From an uncultured bacterium (lineage in GTDB: Bacteria; Bacteroidota; Ignavibacteria; UBA10030; BY39), in contig CALCJK010000009.1 of NCBI GenBank assembly GCA_937967455.1, positions 124,001-188,000 of the forward strand: DNA of 64,000 nucleotides, read 5' to 3'. The notes under the pieces were generated by a model. It ran no database searches. It was not told the DNA's origin and saw nothing but the letters and a program-made list of their open reading frames with translations. The position numbers and the translations under genes were made by a program. This document shows, piece after piece, positions 9,200 through 17,644 of this stretch (positions are counted from its first letter, which is position 1; each line of letters begins with the position of its first letter).

Positions 9200-9499
9200 T
9201 CAGGATATTGGAGGTGCTCGGGAGGGGTTCTGATTATGGACGGGTTCTGATCTTAATTGCTCTGTATTAGTTATTGTGATTTTTTCATATTCGGTAAAAA
9301 CGTTTATTTTAAGCAAATCAAGCAATAATATGTTAGAGAGCAAATTTAAAAACAAACAAGCGGGGCAGTTTTGGGAATTTTTGAGATTATCAGTATGAGT
9401 ATGAGTAAAATTTGAAACAGCTACTGATAAGCTTAATATAATTATCGTAGAAAGGATTAAAAATTTGTACCAACTATTTTTTCGATTTATAAATTTCAC
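9200..9499 (-). CDS. Small membrane protein with HTHTD and CPAC motifs, DUF2946-like
   Basis: This 99-residue protein has an N-terminal membrane helix (about residues 13-29). After it come FTHTHTD and CPACLFLN, a His-then-Cys arrangement seen in small exported proteins placed beside metal transporters and TonB receptors (DUF2946-like). The C-terminus ends SRAPPIS, and an RAPP tail also fits that family. It is first in the minus-strand metal-uptake operon, 59 bases before the porin gene, and diverges from the lipoprotein/receptor pair. The function is unknown; metal binding at the envelope is inferred. Confidence 0.6.
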   Translation of the reverse strand: MKFINRKNSWYKFLILSTIIILSLSVAVSNFTHTHTDNLKNSQNCPACLFLNLLSNILLLDLLKINVFTEYEKITITNTEQLRSEPVHNQNPSRAPPIS

Positions 9500-9573
9500 A
9501 AGTACAATTTTTATAATTACACATTAAAAACCAATATTGCAAATTTTAAGTTCCTTTTATATATTAAAGTGTT

Positions 9574-10086
9574 ATGAGAAAGGTATTATGTTTAATATTT
9601 GCTTTATTAATTTTTTCCGGTTGTGACAAAGGTTTATCACCCCCACTTCCTGAAAAGGTTGATCAAGGTATTAATGGGATAATATATTATCAAGGAAATT
9701 ATCCTGATTCATTAAGAGAGCATCGACTAATAGCAGCTAAGATGTATCGGAAATATAGGAGTATAAATGAAATATTAAATTTAATTTTGTCAGGATCTGA
9801 TTCAATCCAAGTCTATCCACCAATTACAAGTCCTCCACTACCTTTAGCTAAAATTGATTCTTTGGAGTATAAATTTTCGCTTCCACCTGCAACTTATAAA
9901 TATATTGCTGTTGTACAATCAACAGGCGATTTGATTGATTCCACTAAATGGAAAGTTGTTGGAGTTTATGGCACATACAATGAAATTTTTCAACCATATG
10001 AGGTGACAGTAAAATTGGGTGAGTATATCGAGAATATAAATATTATTGTAAACTATGATAATTTACCACCTCAACCTTTTTACTAA
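9574..10086 (+). CDS. Hypothetical lipoprotein
   Basis: The 170-residue product begins with a lipoprotein signal peptide and lipobox (LIFSGC, Cys about residue 17). The mature part is beta-rich with many prolines and two or three predicted strands of the immunoglobulin-like kind, including a KFSLPPATYKYIAVVQ stretch. I do not recognise a family. It overlaps the start of the TonB-dependent receptor by about 32 bases, so the two are almost certainly co-translated. A surface or periplasmic partner of the receptor is the simplest guess. Confidence 0.65.
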   Translation: MRKVLCLIFALLIFSGCDKGLSPPLPEKVDQGINGIIYYQGNYPDSLREHRLIAAKMYRKYRSINEILNLILSGSDSIQVYPPITSPPLPLAKIDSLEYKFSLPPATYKYIAVVQSTGDLIDSTKWKVVGVYGTYNEIFQPYEVTVKLGEYIENINIIVNYDNLPPQPFY

Positions 10087-12292
10087 AATTACTTTGAAAA
10101 TAAGTTTAATTTTTTATGTGCTTGTTTTATTAAACTTCGCACATGCACAGCAATACGGGCTTATAAGGGGAACGGTTATGAATAAGGAAAATGGACAACC
10201 ACTTCCAGCTGTAAATATTATGATAAAGGGTACATTGATTGGAGCGTCAACAGACAACAAAGGTAGATTTTTAATTAGTAAAATAAAACCTGGAAATTAT
10301 ACACTTATAGCCTCAATTGTGGGATTCAAAAAAGAGGAGCTCAAAAATGTATTGGTTGAATCGGGGAAGGAAACATATTTAGAGGTTAGACTCGAACCAG
10401 GTGCTGTCCAAATAGGTCAGATAATTGTTACAGCTGGAAAACATGAACAAACCTTTAGTGATGTTCCTGCTTCAATTAGTGTAGTTCAGGCTCGTGAAAT
10501 TTATAGTAGAAACATTGTAAATGTAGATGATGCTTTGCGATATATTGGGGGGGTAAATTTGATAGAATCTCAGATAAGTATTCGTGGCTCAAGCGGATAT
10601 AGTAAAGGAGTTGGTAGCCGTGCTCTGGTTTTAGTTGATGGCATCCCTTTAATTACAGGTGACACAGGTGAACCGATTTATGAATCAATGCCAGTTAATT
10701 TTATTGAAAGAATTGAAGTACTTAAGGGTGCAAGTTCTGCACTTTACGGTTCAGGTGCACTGGGCGGAGTAATTAATATTATAACAAAGGATCTACCAGA
10801 TTTCTCGTCATCTTGGTTAAAACTTTATGGTGGGTTTTATGATAAACCAACTTACAAGCAATGGCAATGGACAAATTCAACACAATTTTTAAATGGCTTT
10901 GCTTTAACTCATTCCCGGAAATTTGGTTTTTTTAAAACACTTATTTCACTCAGTCGCATTGAAGATACTGGGTATCGTAAAAATAGCAGAATTCAAAGAT
11001 GGAATATATTTTCTAAATCACTTGTAGAATTTAATCCCTCCCAAAAACTGTCTATTTCACTAAATTACCTCGACCAAAGAAGAAATAATTTTTTATACTG
11101 GAAAAGTCTTGATAGTGCACTTGTTCCAACTGATGATCAGCTTGGGGATATGGTTATTTCAAAAAGATTTTCTACAAATGCAATGTTTAAAAATATTGTG
11201 ACTGATAAATTTATCTATTTAATTAAGGGAATATGGTATCATACTAATTGGCGTAACAATGTGGAGTTCAGTTACGATCATTCAATTTCTAATTATGTAG
11301 ATCTGGAGTTTCAATTTAATTATCAACCATCATTAAAGCATATTCTGACGTCAGGAATTGAATTAAGTGCAAATAGTGTAAAATCTAATATATTTGGTAA
11401 TCGTTCTGGATTTAATTCGGCAATTTATTTTCAGGATGAGTATAAATTTTATGATAATTTCAAATCTACTATTGGTATGAGAATAGACATTGCTAGGATG
11501 CAACTAATGAAAACCCTAGCACAATTTAATCCAAAATTAGGAATTTCCTATAGCATTTGGGAAGATTTAAATTTTAGATTTTCAGCTGGAAGAGCTTTTA
11601 GAGCCCCAACTGTTAGCGAAGCTTTTACATCTACAACAGCAAGTGGTATAAGTGTAATTCCTAATCCAAATTTAAAATCAGAAAAAAGTTGGTGCTATGA
11701 AATTGGTTCTAATTATAAAATCTCAGATAATATTCTTTTTGATGCAGCAATTTTCCAAAGTGATTATGAGAATTTGATAGAACCCAAATTTGTATCGACT
11801 TTTACTGGACAATTTCAAAATATTACAAAAGCTCGTATAAGAGGATTGGAAATTAGTTTGAATTCTACATGGTTCAAAGATTTAGCCAATTTTAATCTCT
11901 CCTATACATATCTCAATCCTAAAGATCTTACAGAAAATCAATCTCTGAAATTTCGTTCAAAACATCTCCTTTACACTAATCTTTTGCTAAGATTTATACC
12001 GTTTACGAGAACTTCTGGCTCGACAAGACAATATCAATTAGGAATTGATTTCAGATATTTAAGTAAGATTGATAGAATTGATGAGCAATTTAAATTATAT
12101 ATAAAAGATAGTGAAGAAAGAGTCCCAATCTATCTTTTGGATATGAACTTTTCATATGAAGACAAGTATTTTGATGTACCGATTAAATTTTCTTTTCATA
12201 TAAACAATCTCTTGAATTATTATTATGTTGAATTGGTTGGCAATTTAGCTCCCTTACGTCATTTTGTTTTTAGGGTAGAAACTGCATTTTAA
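10055..12292 (+). CDS. TonB-dependent receptor with N-terminal carboxypeptidase-regulatory-like domain
   Basis: The order of domains is: signal peptide (about residues 13-32, ending AHAQ), a carboxypeptidase-regulatory-like beta-sandwich (about 36-115, with NGQPLPAVNIMIKGT and TDNKGRFLISKIKPGNYTL), the plug (about 125-235, with VLVDGIPL, IERIEVLKGASSALYGSGAL and GGVINIITK), and a 22-strand-type barrel to the C-terminal aromatic residue. This is an outer-membrane active transporter energised by TonB. The ATG at 10055 lies inside the upstream lipoprotein gene; a TTG at 10094 is an alternative start. The divergent metal-uptake operon suggests a metal or metal-complex substrate, which is inference only. 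Confidence 0.92.
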   Translation: MIIYHLNLFTKITLKISLIFYVLVLLNFAHAQQYGLIRGTVMNKENGQPLPAVNIMIKGTLIGASTDNKGRFLISKIKPGNYTLIASIVGFKKEELKNVLVESGKETYLEVRLEPGAVQIGQIIVTAGKHEQTFSDVPASISVVQAREIYSRNIVNVDDALRYIGGVNLIESQISIRGSSGYSKGVGSRALVLVDGIPLITGDTGEPIYESMPVNFIERIEVLKGASSALYGSGALGGVINIITKDLPDFSSSWLKLYGGFYDKPTYKQWQWTNSTQFLNGFALTHSRKFGFFKTLISLSRIEDTGYRKNSRIQRWNIFSKSLVEFNPSQKLSISLNYLDQRRNNFLYWKSLDSALVPTDDQLGDMVISKRFSTNAMFKNIVTDKFIYLIKGIWYHTNWRNNVEFSYDHSISNYVDLEFQFNYQPSLKHILTSGIELSANSVKSNIFGNRSGFNSAIYFQDEYKFYDNFKSTIGMRIDIARMQLMKTLAQFNPKLGISYSIWEDLNFRFSAGRAFRAPTVSEAFTSTTASGISVIPNPNLKSEKSWCYEIGSNYKISDNILFDAAIFQSDYENLIEPKFVSTFTGQFQNITKARIRGLEISLNSTWFKDLANFNLSYTYLNPKDLTENQSLKFRSKHLLYTNLLLRFIPFTRTSGSTRQYQLGIDFRYLSKIDRIDEQFKLYIKDSEERVPIYLLDMNFSYEDKYFDVPIKFSFHINNLLNYYYVELVGNLAPLRHFVFRVETAF

Positions 12293-12344
12293 TTTTTAAA
12301 GTTCCACTTAATTTAAGTATATTTTAATAATAAATAATTAATTT

Positions 12345-13763
12345 ATGTTCATAGATACACACGCACATTTAAATTCAAAAGAATATAACAATGACTTAGA
12401 CGATACTATAAAGCGGGCTGTTGATTCAGGCGTAGAATTCATTATTGTCCCGGGTACTGATATTGAATCAAGTAGAAGAGCAATTGAACTTGCTGAAAAT
12501 TATGAAATTATATATGCTGCCGTGGGGTTCCATCCCCATGATGCACATAAAGCTGATCCTGAGGCACTCAACATTATAGAAAAATTAAGTCGGCATCCAA
12601 AGGTCGTTGCAATTGGTGAGGTTGGTTTGGACTATCACTATAATTTTTCACCACAGGATGTACAAAAATATGTTTTCAAAAGACAAATTGAAATTGCTCA
12701 AAGATTAAACTTACCGGTTATAATTCATCAAAGAGAAGCTGAGAAAGATACATTGCAAATTGTAAGAGATAAAGTTCTCGAAAATCCGTTATGGCGTCAG
12801 GATGGTTCTAACGCTATGAATCGATTTCCTTCTCCAAGAGGTGTTTTTCATTCATTTTCCGGAGATTCCGCTACTGCTTGGGAAGTTATTAAACTTGGAT
12901 TTTATATTTCTTTCCCTGGTATGGTTACATTTAAGCCCAGAAAAGATTCTATTAACAATTCACACAAAATATTGGAGAAAGTTTCTATAGAGCATATATT
13001 GCTTGAAACGGATAGTCCATATCTAACACCTGAACCATTTCGTGGTAAACGAAATGAACCAGCTTATTTAAAATATATAGCTGAAAAGATTGCAGAAGTG
13101 CAGGACTTATCAGTTGAAGATATAGGCAGGACTTCTAATCTTGGTGCATATAAGTTGTTTGGAATAGGAAAATATCCTGAACCAACATATGTATATAAAA
13201 TTAGAAATTCATTATATCTTAACATTACAATTCGTTGTAATGCTGATTGTTGGTTCTGTGACCGGAAAGGTGAAGCGCTTGTTAAAGGTTATAATCTAAA
13301 AATTAAAGAAGAACCTACACCAGAAGAAATTATCAAAGCAATTGAAGATCCCAAAAAGTATGACGAAATAGTTTTTTGTGGTTACGGAGAACCTACCATT
13401 CGTCTAGATGTTATTAAGCAAGTAGGTAACTGGATAAAACAAAATGGTGGTAAGGTCAGATTAAATACAGATGGACATGGAAGTTTGATTAATCATCGTA
13501 ATATCGTTCCTGAACTTGTTGGTATTGTAGATTCCGTTTCCATAAGTTTGAATTCAATCGATCCTGAACAATATGGAAAAATGATGCACCTCGATCCAGA
13601 AAAATATTTTAATGCTATGATTGAATTCGCAAAAGAATCTGTCAAATATATAGGTGATGTTACCATGACAATAGTAGATTTAACAGGCGCTGACGAGATT
13701 AAAGCGAAGAAATTTGTAGAAAATGAAATTGGAGCAAAATTTAAGAATAGACCGTATTTTTAA
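12345..13763 (+). CDS. TatD-family metal-dependent hydrolase fused to a TatD-associated radical SAM domain
   Basis: Residues 1 to about 270 are a TatD-type metallohydrolase (DNase/quality-control family): metal-binding DTHAHL, GFHPHDAH, AIGEVGLDYHY, VIIHQREA, HSFSGD and LLETDSPYL are all present. From about residue 285 a radical SAM domain follows, with the [4Fe-4S]-binding CNADCWFC (CxxxCxxC), the GYGEPT motif and RLNTDGHG. In many bacteria the 'TatD-linked radical SAM' protein is a separate neighbouring gene. Here both are one 472-residue polypeptide, with both active sites apparently intact. Its substrate is unknown. Confidence 0.88.
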   Translation: MFIDTHAHLNSKEYNNDLDDTIKRAVDSGVEFIIVPGTDIESSRRAIELAENYEIIYAAVGFHPHDAHKADPEALNIIEKLSRHPKVVAIGEVGLDYHYNFSPQDVQKYVFKRQIEIAQRLNLPVIIHQREAEKDTLQIVRDKVLENPLWRQDGSNAMNRFPSPRGVFHSFSGDSATAWEVIKLGFYISFPGMVTFKPRKDSINNSHKILEKVSIEHILLETDSPYLTPEPFRGKRNEPAYLKYIAEKIAEVQDLSVEDIGRTSNLGAYKLFGIGKYPEPTYVYKIRNSLYLNITIRCNADCWFCDRKGEALVKGYNLKIKEEPTPEEIIKAIEDPKKYDEIVFCGYGEPTIRLDVIKQVGNWIKQNGGKVRLNTDGHGSLINHRNIVPELVGIVDSVSISLNSIDPEQYGKMMHLDPEKYFNAMIEFAKESVKYIGDVTMTIVDLTGADEIKAKKFVENEIGAKFKNRPYF

Positions 13764-13772
13764 GAGTATTTT

Positions 13773-15860
13773 ATGCTTAACATATTCGTCTTTATCATAA
13801 TATTTTTAATTAACTCTTCTTATGCTCAGGATAGTACAGTAACTGAAAAAATTCGCAGGGATAAAATTGAAACAATCCTCAGACTTCAAGATTTGAGAAA
13901 TTTAAGTGATAGTAAGTTAGTAAATCTGTTATTCGATCAAGATTCCATTGTTAGAGAGAAAGCAACTCTGGCATATGGGTCGATTCAGGATACATCTGTA
14001 TTACATTTACTTGTCAAAAATTTGAATGATCCTGCAATAAGTGTCAGAAAAGCAGCTTCATTTTCGATAAGTCAAACAGCTTTAATATTAAGTTTGGAAG
14101 GGAGAAAAAAACTTGAAGATGAAATAATATGGAAAAAACTGGGATACACTGGAGTTGATGAACAACTTATTGAGGATATTGGAAAATTTGGAACAGAAGA
14201 AGCTCTAAATCAATTAATGATTCGTTTCGGCAAACTTTATCCTGGAATTTTCATAAGAGGATTAAGCAGATCGATTGCAAGATTTGCAATAAGGGGGATT
14301 TATAATCAAGAAGCGCTAAATTATATTATCTCATTTTTTAAACCAAATTCTGTGATTGATTGGAACCTGATATATGCGTTAATGAGAATTAGTGCGATTC
14401 AAGAAAGTCATGATAAAATTCATAGTGAATTACATAACATAGTAATATTTTATAATCATAGTGATCCACTTGTAAGAATGCATCTTGCTACAGTTCTTGG
14501 TAGAATTATAGATGAAACTCACAGCCTGGATCCACTTTTGAATATGGCTGAATTTGATAAAGATTGGCGTGTGAAAGTAAATGCTCTCAAAGCACTATCG
14601 AATTATGACTTTAGAAAAAATCATAAAATCTTAGATGTCTTCAAAAGAGCATTATATGATGAAAATATGCATATAGCTTTAACTGCAATTAGTGAACTCG
14701 GAAAAACTAATCTGATTGAAGATAATAATAATAAAAGTGCCAAAGATTTATTTGAAAATTTATGGAGAATATTGGATAATAAAGATAAAACTTTTTTGTG
14801 GCAGTATCAAGCTAATGCAGCAATTGCACTTTCAAAATTGACAAAAGGGAAAGTATTAAATTCAATATATAAAAATTTCGATGCTGATTATCGCTTAAAA
14901 AGTGCTTTCATAGAAGCAATGGCAAATACAGGTGAAAAAAAAGTTATTGAAATCCTTATGGATAATGCTCAAAGTGAAAATTCTATGATTGCTGCAACTT
15001 CGCTTGAAGGTATGCATAAACTTAGCAATATTTATAAAGATGATGCAAAATTAATTCAATCTATTTATCAAGTAATCATAAAATCGTTAGATCATAATCA
15101 TCAGGCAGTAATTGCAACCGCTGGGATGATATTAAGAGATTCTATTTTTTTAAGAAAAGAATCAGTAACACCACTTATGAAAGCACTTGATAAACTTGTG
15201 ATACCTCACGACACTGATGCAATAGTAGAAATTATCAGAACACTCGGAGCTTTGAAAGATGAAAGTGCAATAGATATACTAAAAAGCAAAATTTCAATGC
15301 CTGAACGTACTGTGGCTATAGCGGCTGTTGATGCTTTAAAAGAAATTACCGGTAAAGATTTTTCAAAAGAGGTAAATTTTCAGATGCAGCCCATTTATGT
15401 GGATTTCGATTTTAGATATCTAGAAACAATTTCTAGAAATCCATTTATCAAGATTGAAACAATAAAGGGTGATATTAAGATTCAACTATTTCCGGAAATT
15501 GCACCTTTTACCGTTATGAGTTTTATAAGGTTGGCAGAAAAAGGTTTTTTTAAGGGGACATATTTTCATCGTATAGTTCCTAACTTTGTTATTCAAGGTG
15601 GAGACCCTGAAGGTACAGGTTGGGGTGGTCCAGGTTATTCCTTGAGGTCAGAGTTTTCTCCAGTTACATTTGAAACTGGATATGTGGGTATGGCAAGTTC
15701 TGGTAAAGATACCGAAGGCTCACAATTTTTTATTACTCAATCACCTCAACCTCATTTAGATGGTAAATATACTCTATTTGGTAAAGTTATTTCAGGTATG
15801 GAAGTAGTTAATAGGATTCAAGTTGATGATAAGGTATTTGATATCAAGTTAGAAAACTAA
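13773..15860 (+). CDS. Secreted HEAT-repeat protein with C-terminal cyclophilin-type peptidyl-prolyl isomerase
   Basis: The 695-residue protein begins with a signal peptide ending SYAQ. About 500 residues of HEAT-like helical repeats follow, for example SIVREKATLAYGSIQDTSVL and ISVRKAASFSISQ. The last 150 residues are a cyclophilin: FHRIVPNFVIQGGDPEGTGWG, GMASSGKDTEGSQFFI and HLDGKYTLFGKV. These hold the catalytic Arg and the Phe-Gln and Gln-Phe-Phe substrate-binding residues of active PPIases. The signal peptide places it in the periplasm or outer envelope. The helical scaffold may present client proteins to the isomerase. It starts 9 bases after the TatD fusion gene. Confidence 0.9.
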   Translation: MLNIFVFIIIFLINSSYAQDSTVTEKIRRDKIETILRLQDLRNLSDSKLVNLLFDQDSIVREKATLAYGSIQDTSVLHLLVKNLNDPAISVRKAASFSISQTALILSLEGRKKLEDEIIWKKLGYTGVDEQLIEDIGKFGTEEALNQLMIRFGKLYPGIFIRGLSRSIARFAIRGIYNQEALNYIISFFKPNSVIDWNLIYALMRISAIQESHDKIHSELHNIVIFYNHSDPLVRMHLATVLGRIIDETHSLDPLLNMAEFDKDWRVKVNALKALSNYDFRKNHKILDVFKRALYDENMHIALTAISELGKTNLIEDNNNKSAKDLFENLWRILDNKDKTFLWQYQANAAIALSKLTKGKVLNSIYKNFDADYRLKSAFIEAMANTGEKKVIEILMDNAQSENSMIAATSLEGMHKLSNIYKDDAKLIQSIYQVIIKSLDHNHQAVIATAGMILRDSIFLRKESVTPLMKALDKLVIPHDTDAIVEIIRTLGALKDESAIDILKSKISMPERTVAIAAVDALKEITGKDFSKEVNFQMQPIYVDFDFRYLETISRNPFIKIETIKGDIKIQLFPEIAPFTVMSFIRLAEKGFFKGTYFHRIVPNFVIQGGDPEGTGWGGPGYSLRSEFSPVTFETGYVGMASSGKDTEGSQFFITQSPQPHLDGKYTLFGKVISGMEVVNRIQVDDKVFDIKLEN

Positions 15861-15865
15861 ATTTT

Positions 15866-16762
15866 CTATTTTAATCTAGAACTACACTCTTCATAATTTT
15901 TTTGATGGTTTGGATCGTAAACCATCAATTTTTTAAAAATTTCAACATCCTTTAATTCTTGAAATAAATCGCAAAATTCTAAATATTTAGTATCAAAAAA
16001 AGTTTTGATGAAAATACTTCGCTCATTGATTTTTTTTTGAAAATTTCCTATAATATCAATAGCTTTTAAAACATTTTCGAGAGCTTTAGATTTATTTCTA
16101 GAGAGTAAATCTAAGCCTTTATAATGATATGTATATATCGCTTCCCGAACGGGTTTAAATTTTGGATTCATAATTTCTTCTATAAATTGAACTCTGTTAT
16201 ATAAGCCGGAAAGTTTTGCTTCCCATTCTGAAGAACCGCCTCCCGAACGAGCCTTACTAGCAATTTCAAATGCTTTTTGAAAAAAATCGGATCCGTCGTA
16301 AAGCTTGTATGAATCGTAATCAAAACCCAGTATAACATAAATGTAAAAGTCCAAAAAACTTGTTACTGCATCAAATTGTGGATTGTTATGATACATTGGT
16401 TGACTTCGGACATAACTGAATTCCCATTTGTCGTCAAATATTCTAATCATTCCAGTACTTTTATCCGAACGATATATTTTTCTCTGACTTCCAATGAAAA
16501 CCTGTGCTATATAGTTGTTATCTCTTGGAGATCCTTTAAAAAATATATCAAAACTACAAACAATTTTTTCATCTCCGAAGTCATCTTTTGTCCATCTGTA
16601 ATTGTTAATGTAGTCCTGTATAACTTTATCAAACCCAAGAATGTTATCGCGTGCTTCAGCGGTGAGATTATCTGTGTTCATTGTAACTTTGCAGATAAAT
16701 TCCTGAGCGTTTGTAATGTTAGCTAATATTATTATTGATGTTAAGATTGCTAATAGTTTCAT
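15866..16762 (-). CDS. DUF4835 protein, T9SS-associated
   Basis: The 298-residue exported protein (signal peptide ending NITNAQ) has the DUF4835 pattern: EFICKVTMNTDNL, a DKVIQDYINNYRWTKDDF block, and FLDFYIYVILGFDYDSYKLYDG followed by a helical C-terminal half. The family is largely restricted to the Bacteroidetes/Ignavibacteria group and has been linked to type IX secretion (PorD in some nomenclatures). A T9SS substrate is encoded in this window (53948-56767) and a PorV-type gene lies next door, which fits. It converges with the HEAT-cyclophilin gene, 5 bases apart. Confidence 0.8.
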   Translation of the reverse strand: MKLLAILTSIIILANITNAQEFICKVTMNTDNLTAEARDNILGFDKVIQDYINNYRWTKDDFGDEKIVCSFDIFFKGSPRDNNYIAQVFIGSQRKIYRSDKSTGMIRIFDDKWEFSYVRSQPMYHNNPQFDAVTSFLDFYIYVILGFDYDSYKLYDGSDFFQKAFEIASKARSGGGSSEWEAKLSGLYNRVQFIEEIMNPKFKPVREAIYTYHYKGLDLLSRNKSKALENVLKAIDIIGNFQKKINERSIFIKTFFDTKYLEFCDLFQELKDVEIFKKLMVYDPNHQKNYEECSSRLK

Positions 16763-16825
16763 ATAATTTTTTCAATTGTTTATTTAAATATAAATATTTT
16801 TTACTATAACATCAAGGAGGTCAAT

Positions 16826-17644
16826 ATGAGAAGATTTATTATTTTGATTTTAATTTTTAATACCACAGTTTGGGGGAGTTTTGAGGGATTTGAATATGGT
16901 TCCAGATCGATTGCCATGGGTTCAGCATTTACTGGCTTGTCGAACGACTGCTTTAGTATTTTTTATAATCCAGCAGGTTTAAATAATATAAAATTTAATG
17001 AAGCTTCATTTTTTGTATTCCCTTATCAATATGGTCTTAAAGAATTATCAACCACAATTTTACTTTTTAACATTTTTACAAAATATGGGACATTTGGTTT
17101 TGCTGCGAAGAAATTTGGATTTGAACTGTATAAAGAATTGACAGGTTCCATAGCTTATGCTAACAATTATAATCAAATAAATTTCGGTGTAACTATAAAT
17201 ATAAATTCTTTATCAATAAGAAATTATGGTAATGATATAACAGTAGGTTTGGATGTGGGTGTGTTGTTCCCACTATCTCAGAATTTTGATATAGGATTTA
17301 CGGTCAAGAATATTAATGCACCTACAATTGGTAAAAAAAGGGAGAAACTTCCGCAAGCATTATTAACAGGTATTGCATACAATCCTGTAGATAATTTTGT
17401 GCTTACATTTGATATGCAAAAGGAATACAAATCAGATTTATGTTTTGCTTCTGGTTTAGAATATAAAATATTTGATCTGGTTTATTTGAGGTTGGGTTTG
17501 CGAAATTTGCCTTCAACATATTCAGCAGGAATAGGAGTTGAGTTTAATCTGTTGCGTCTTGATTATGCCTTTGTGAATCATCAAGAACTCGGACTATCTC
17601 ATTCAATGACAGTGAGTATATTAATTGGAGGGAAAGATGATTAA
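16826..17644 (+). CDS. PorV/PorQ-type outer-membrane barrel
   Basis: The 272-residue barrel opens with a short signal peptide. It has the PorV/PorQ-like N-terminal signature FEYGSRSIAMGSAFTGLSND followed by FYNPAGLNNIK, the motif shared by PorV/PorQ and UPF0164 proteins. PorV is the T9SS shuttle protein that carries substrates to the attachment complex; this copy is short and could instead be a generic family member. A clear ribosome-binding site (AAGGAGG at 16814-16820) precedes the ATG. The next gene starts inside its last codons. Confidence 0.75.
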   Translation: MRRFIILILIFNTTVWGSFEGFEYGSRSIAMGSAFTGLSNDCFSIFYNPAGLNNIKFNEASFFVFPYQYGLKELSTTILLFNIFTKYGTFGFAAKKFGFELYKELTGSIAYANNYNQINFGVTININSLSIRNYGNDITVGLDVGVLFPLSQNFDIGFTVKNINAPTIGKKREKLPQALLTGIAYNPVDNFVLTFDMQKEYKSDLCFASGLEYKIFDLVYLRLGLRNLPSTYSAGIGVEFNLLRLDYAFVNHQELGLSHSMTVSILIGGKDD

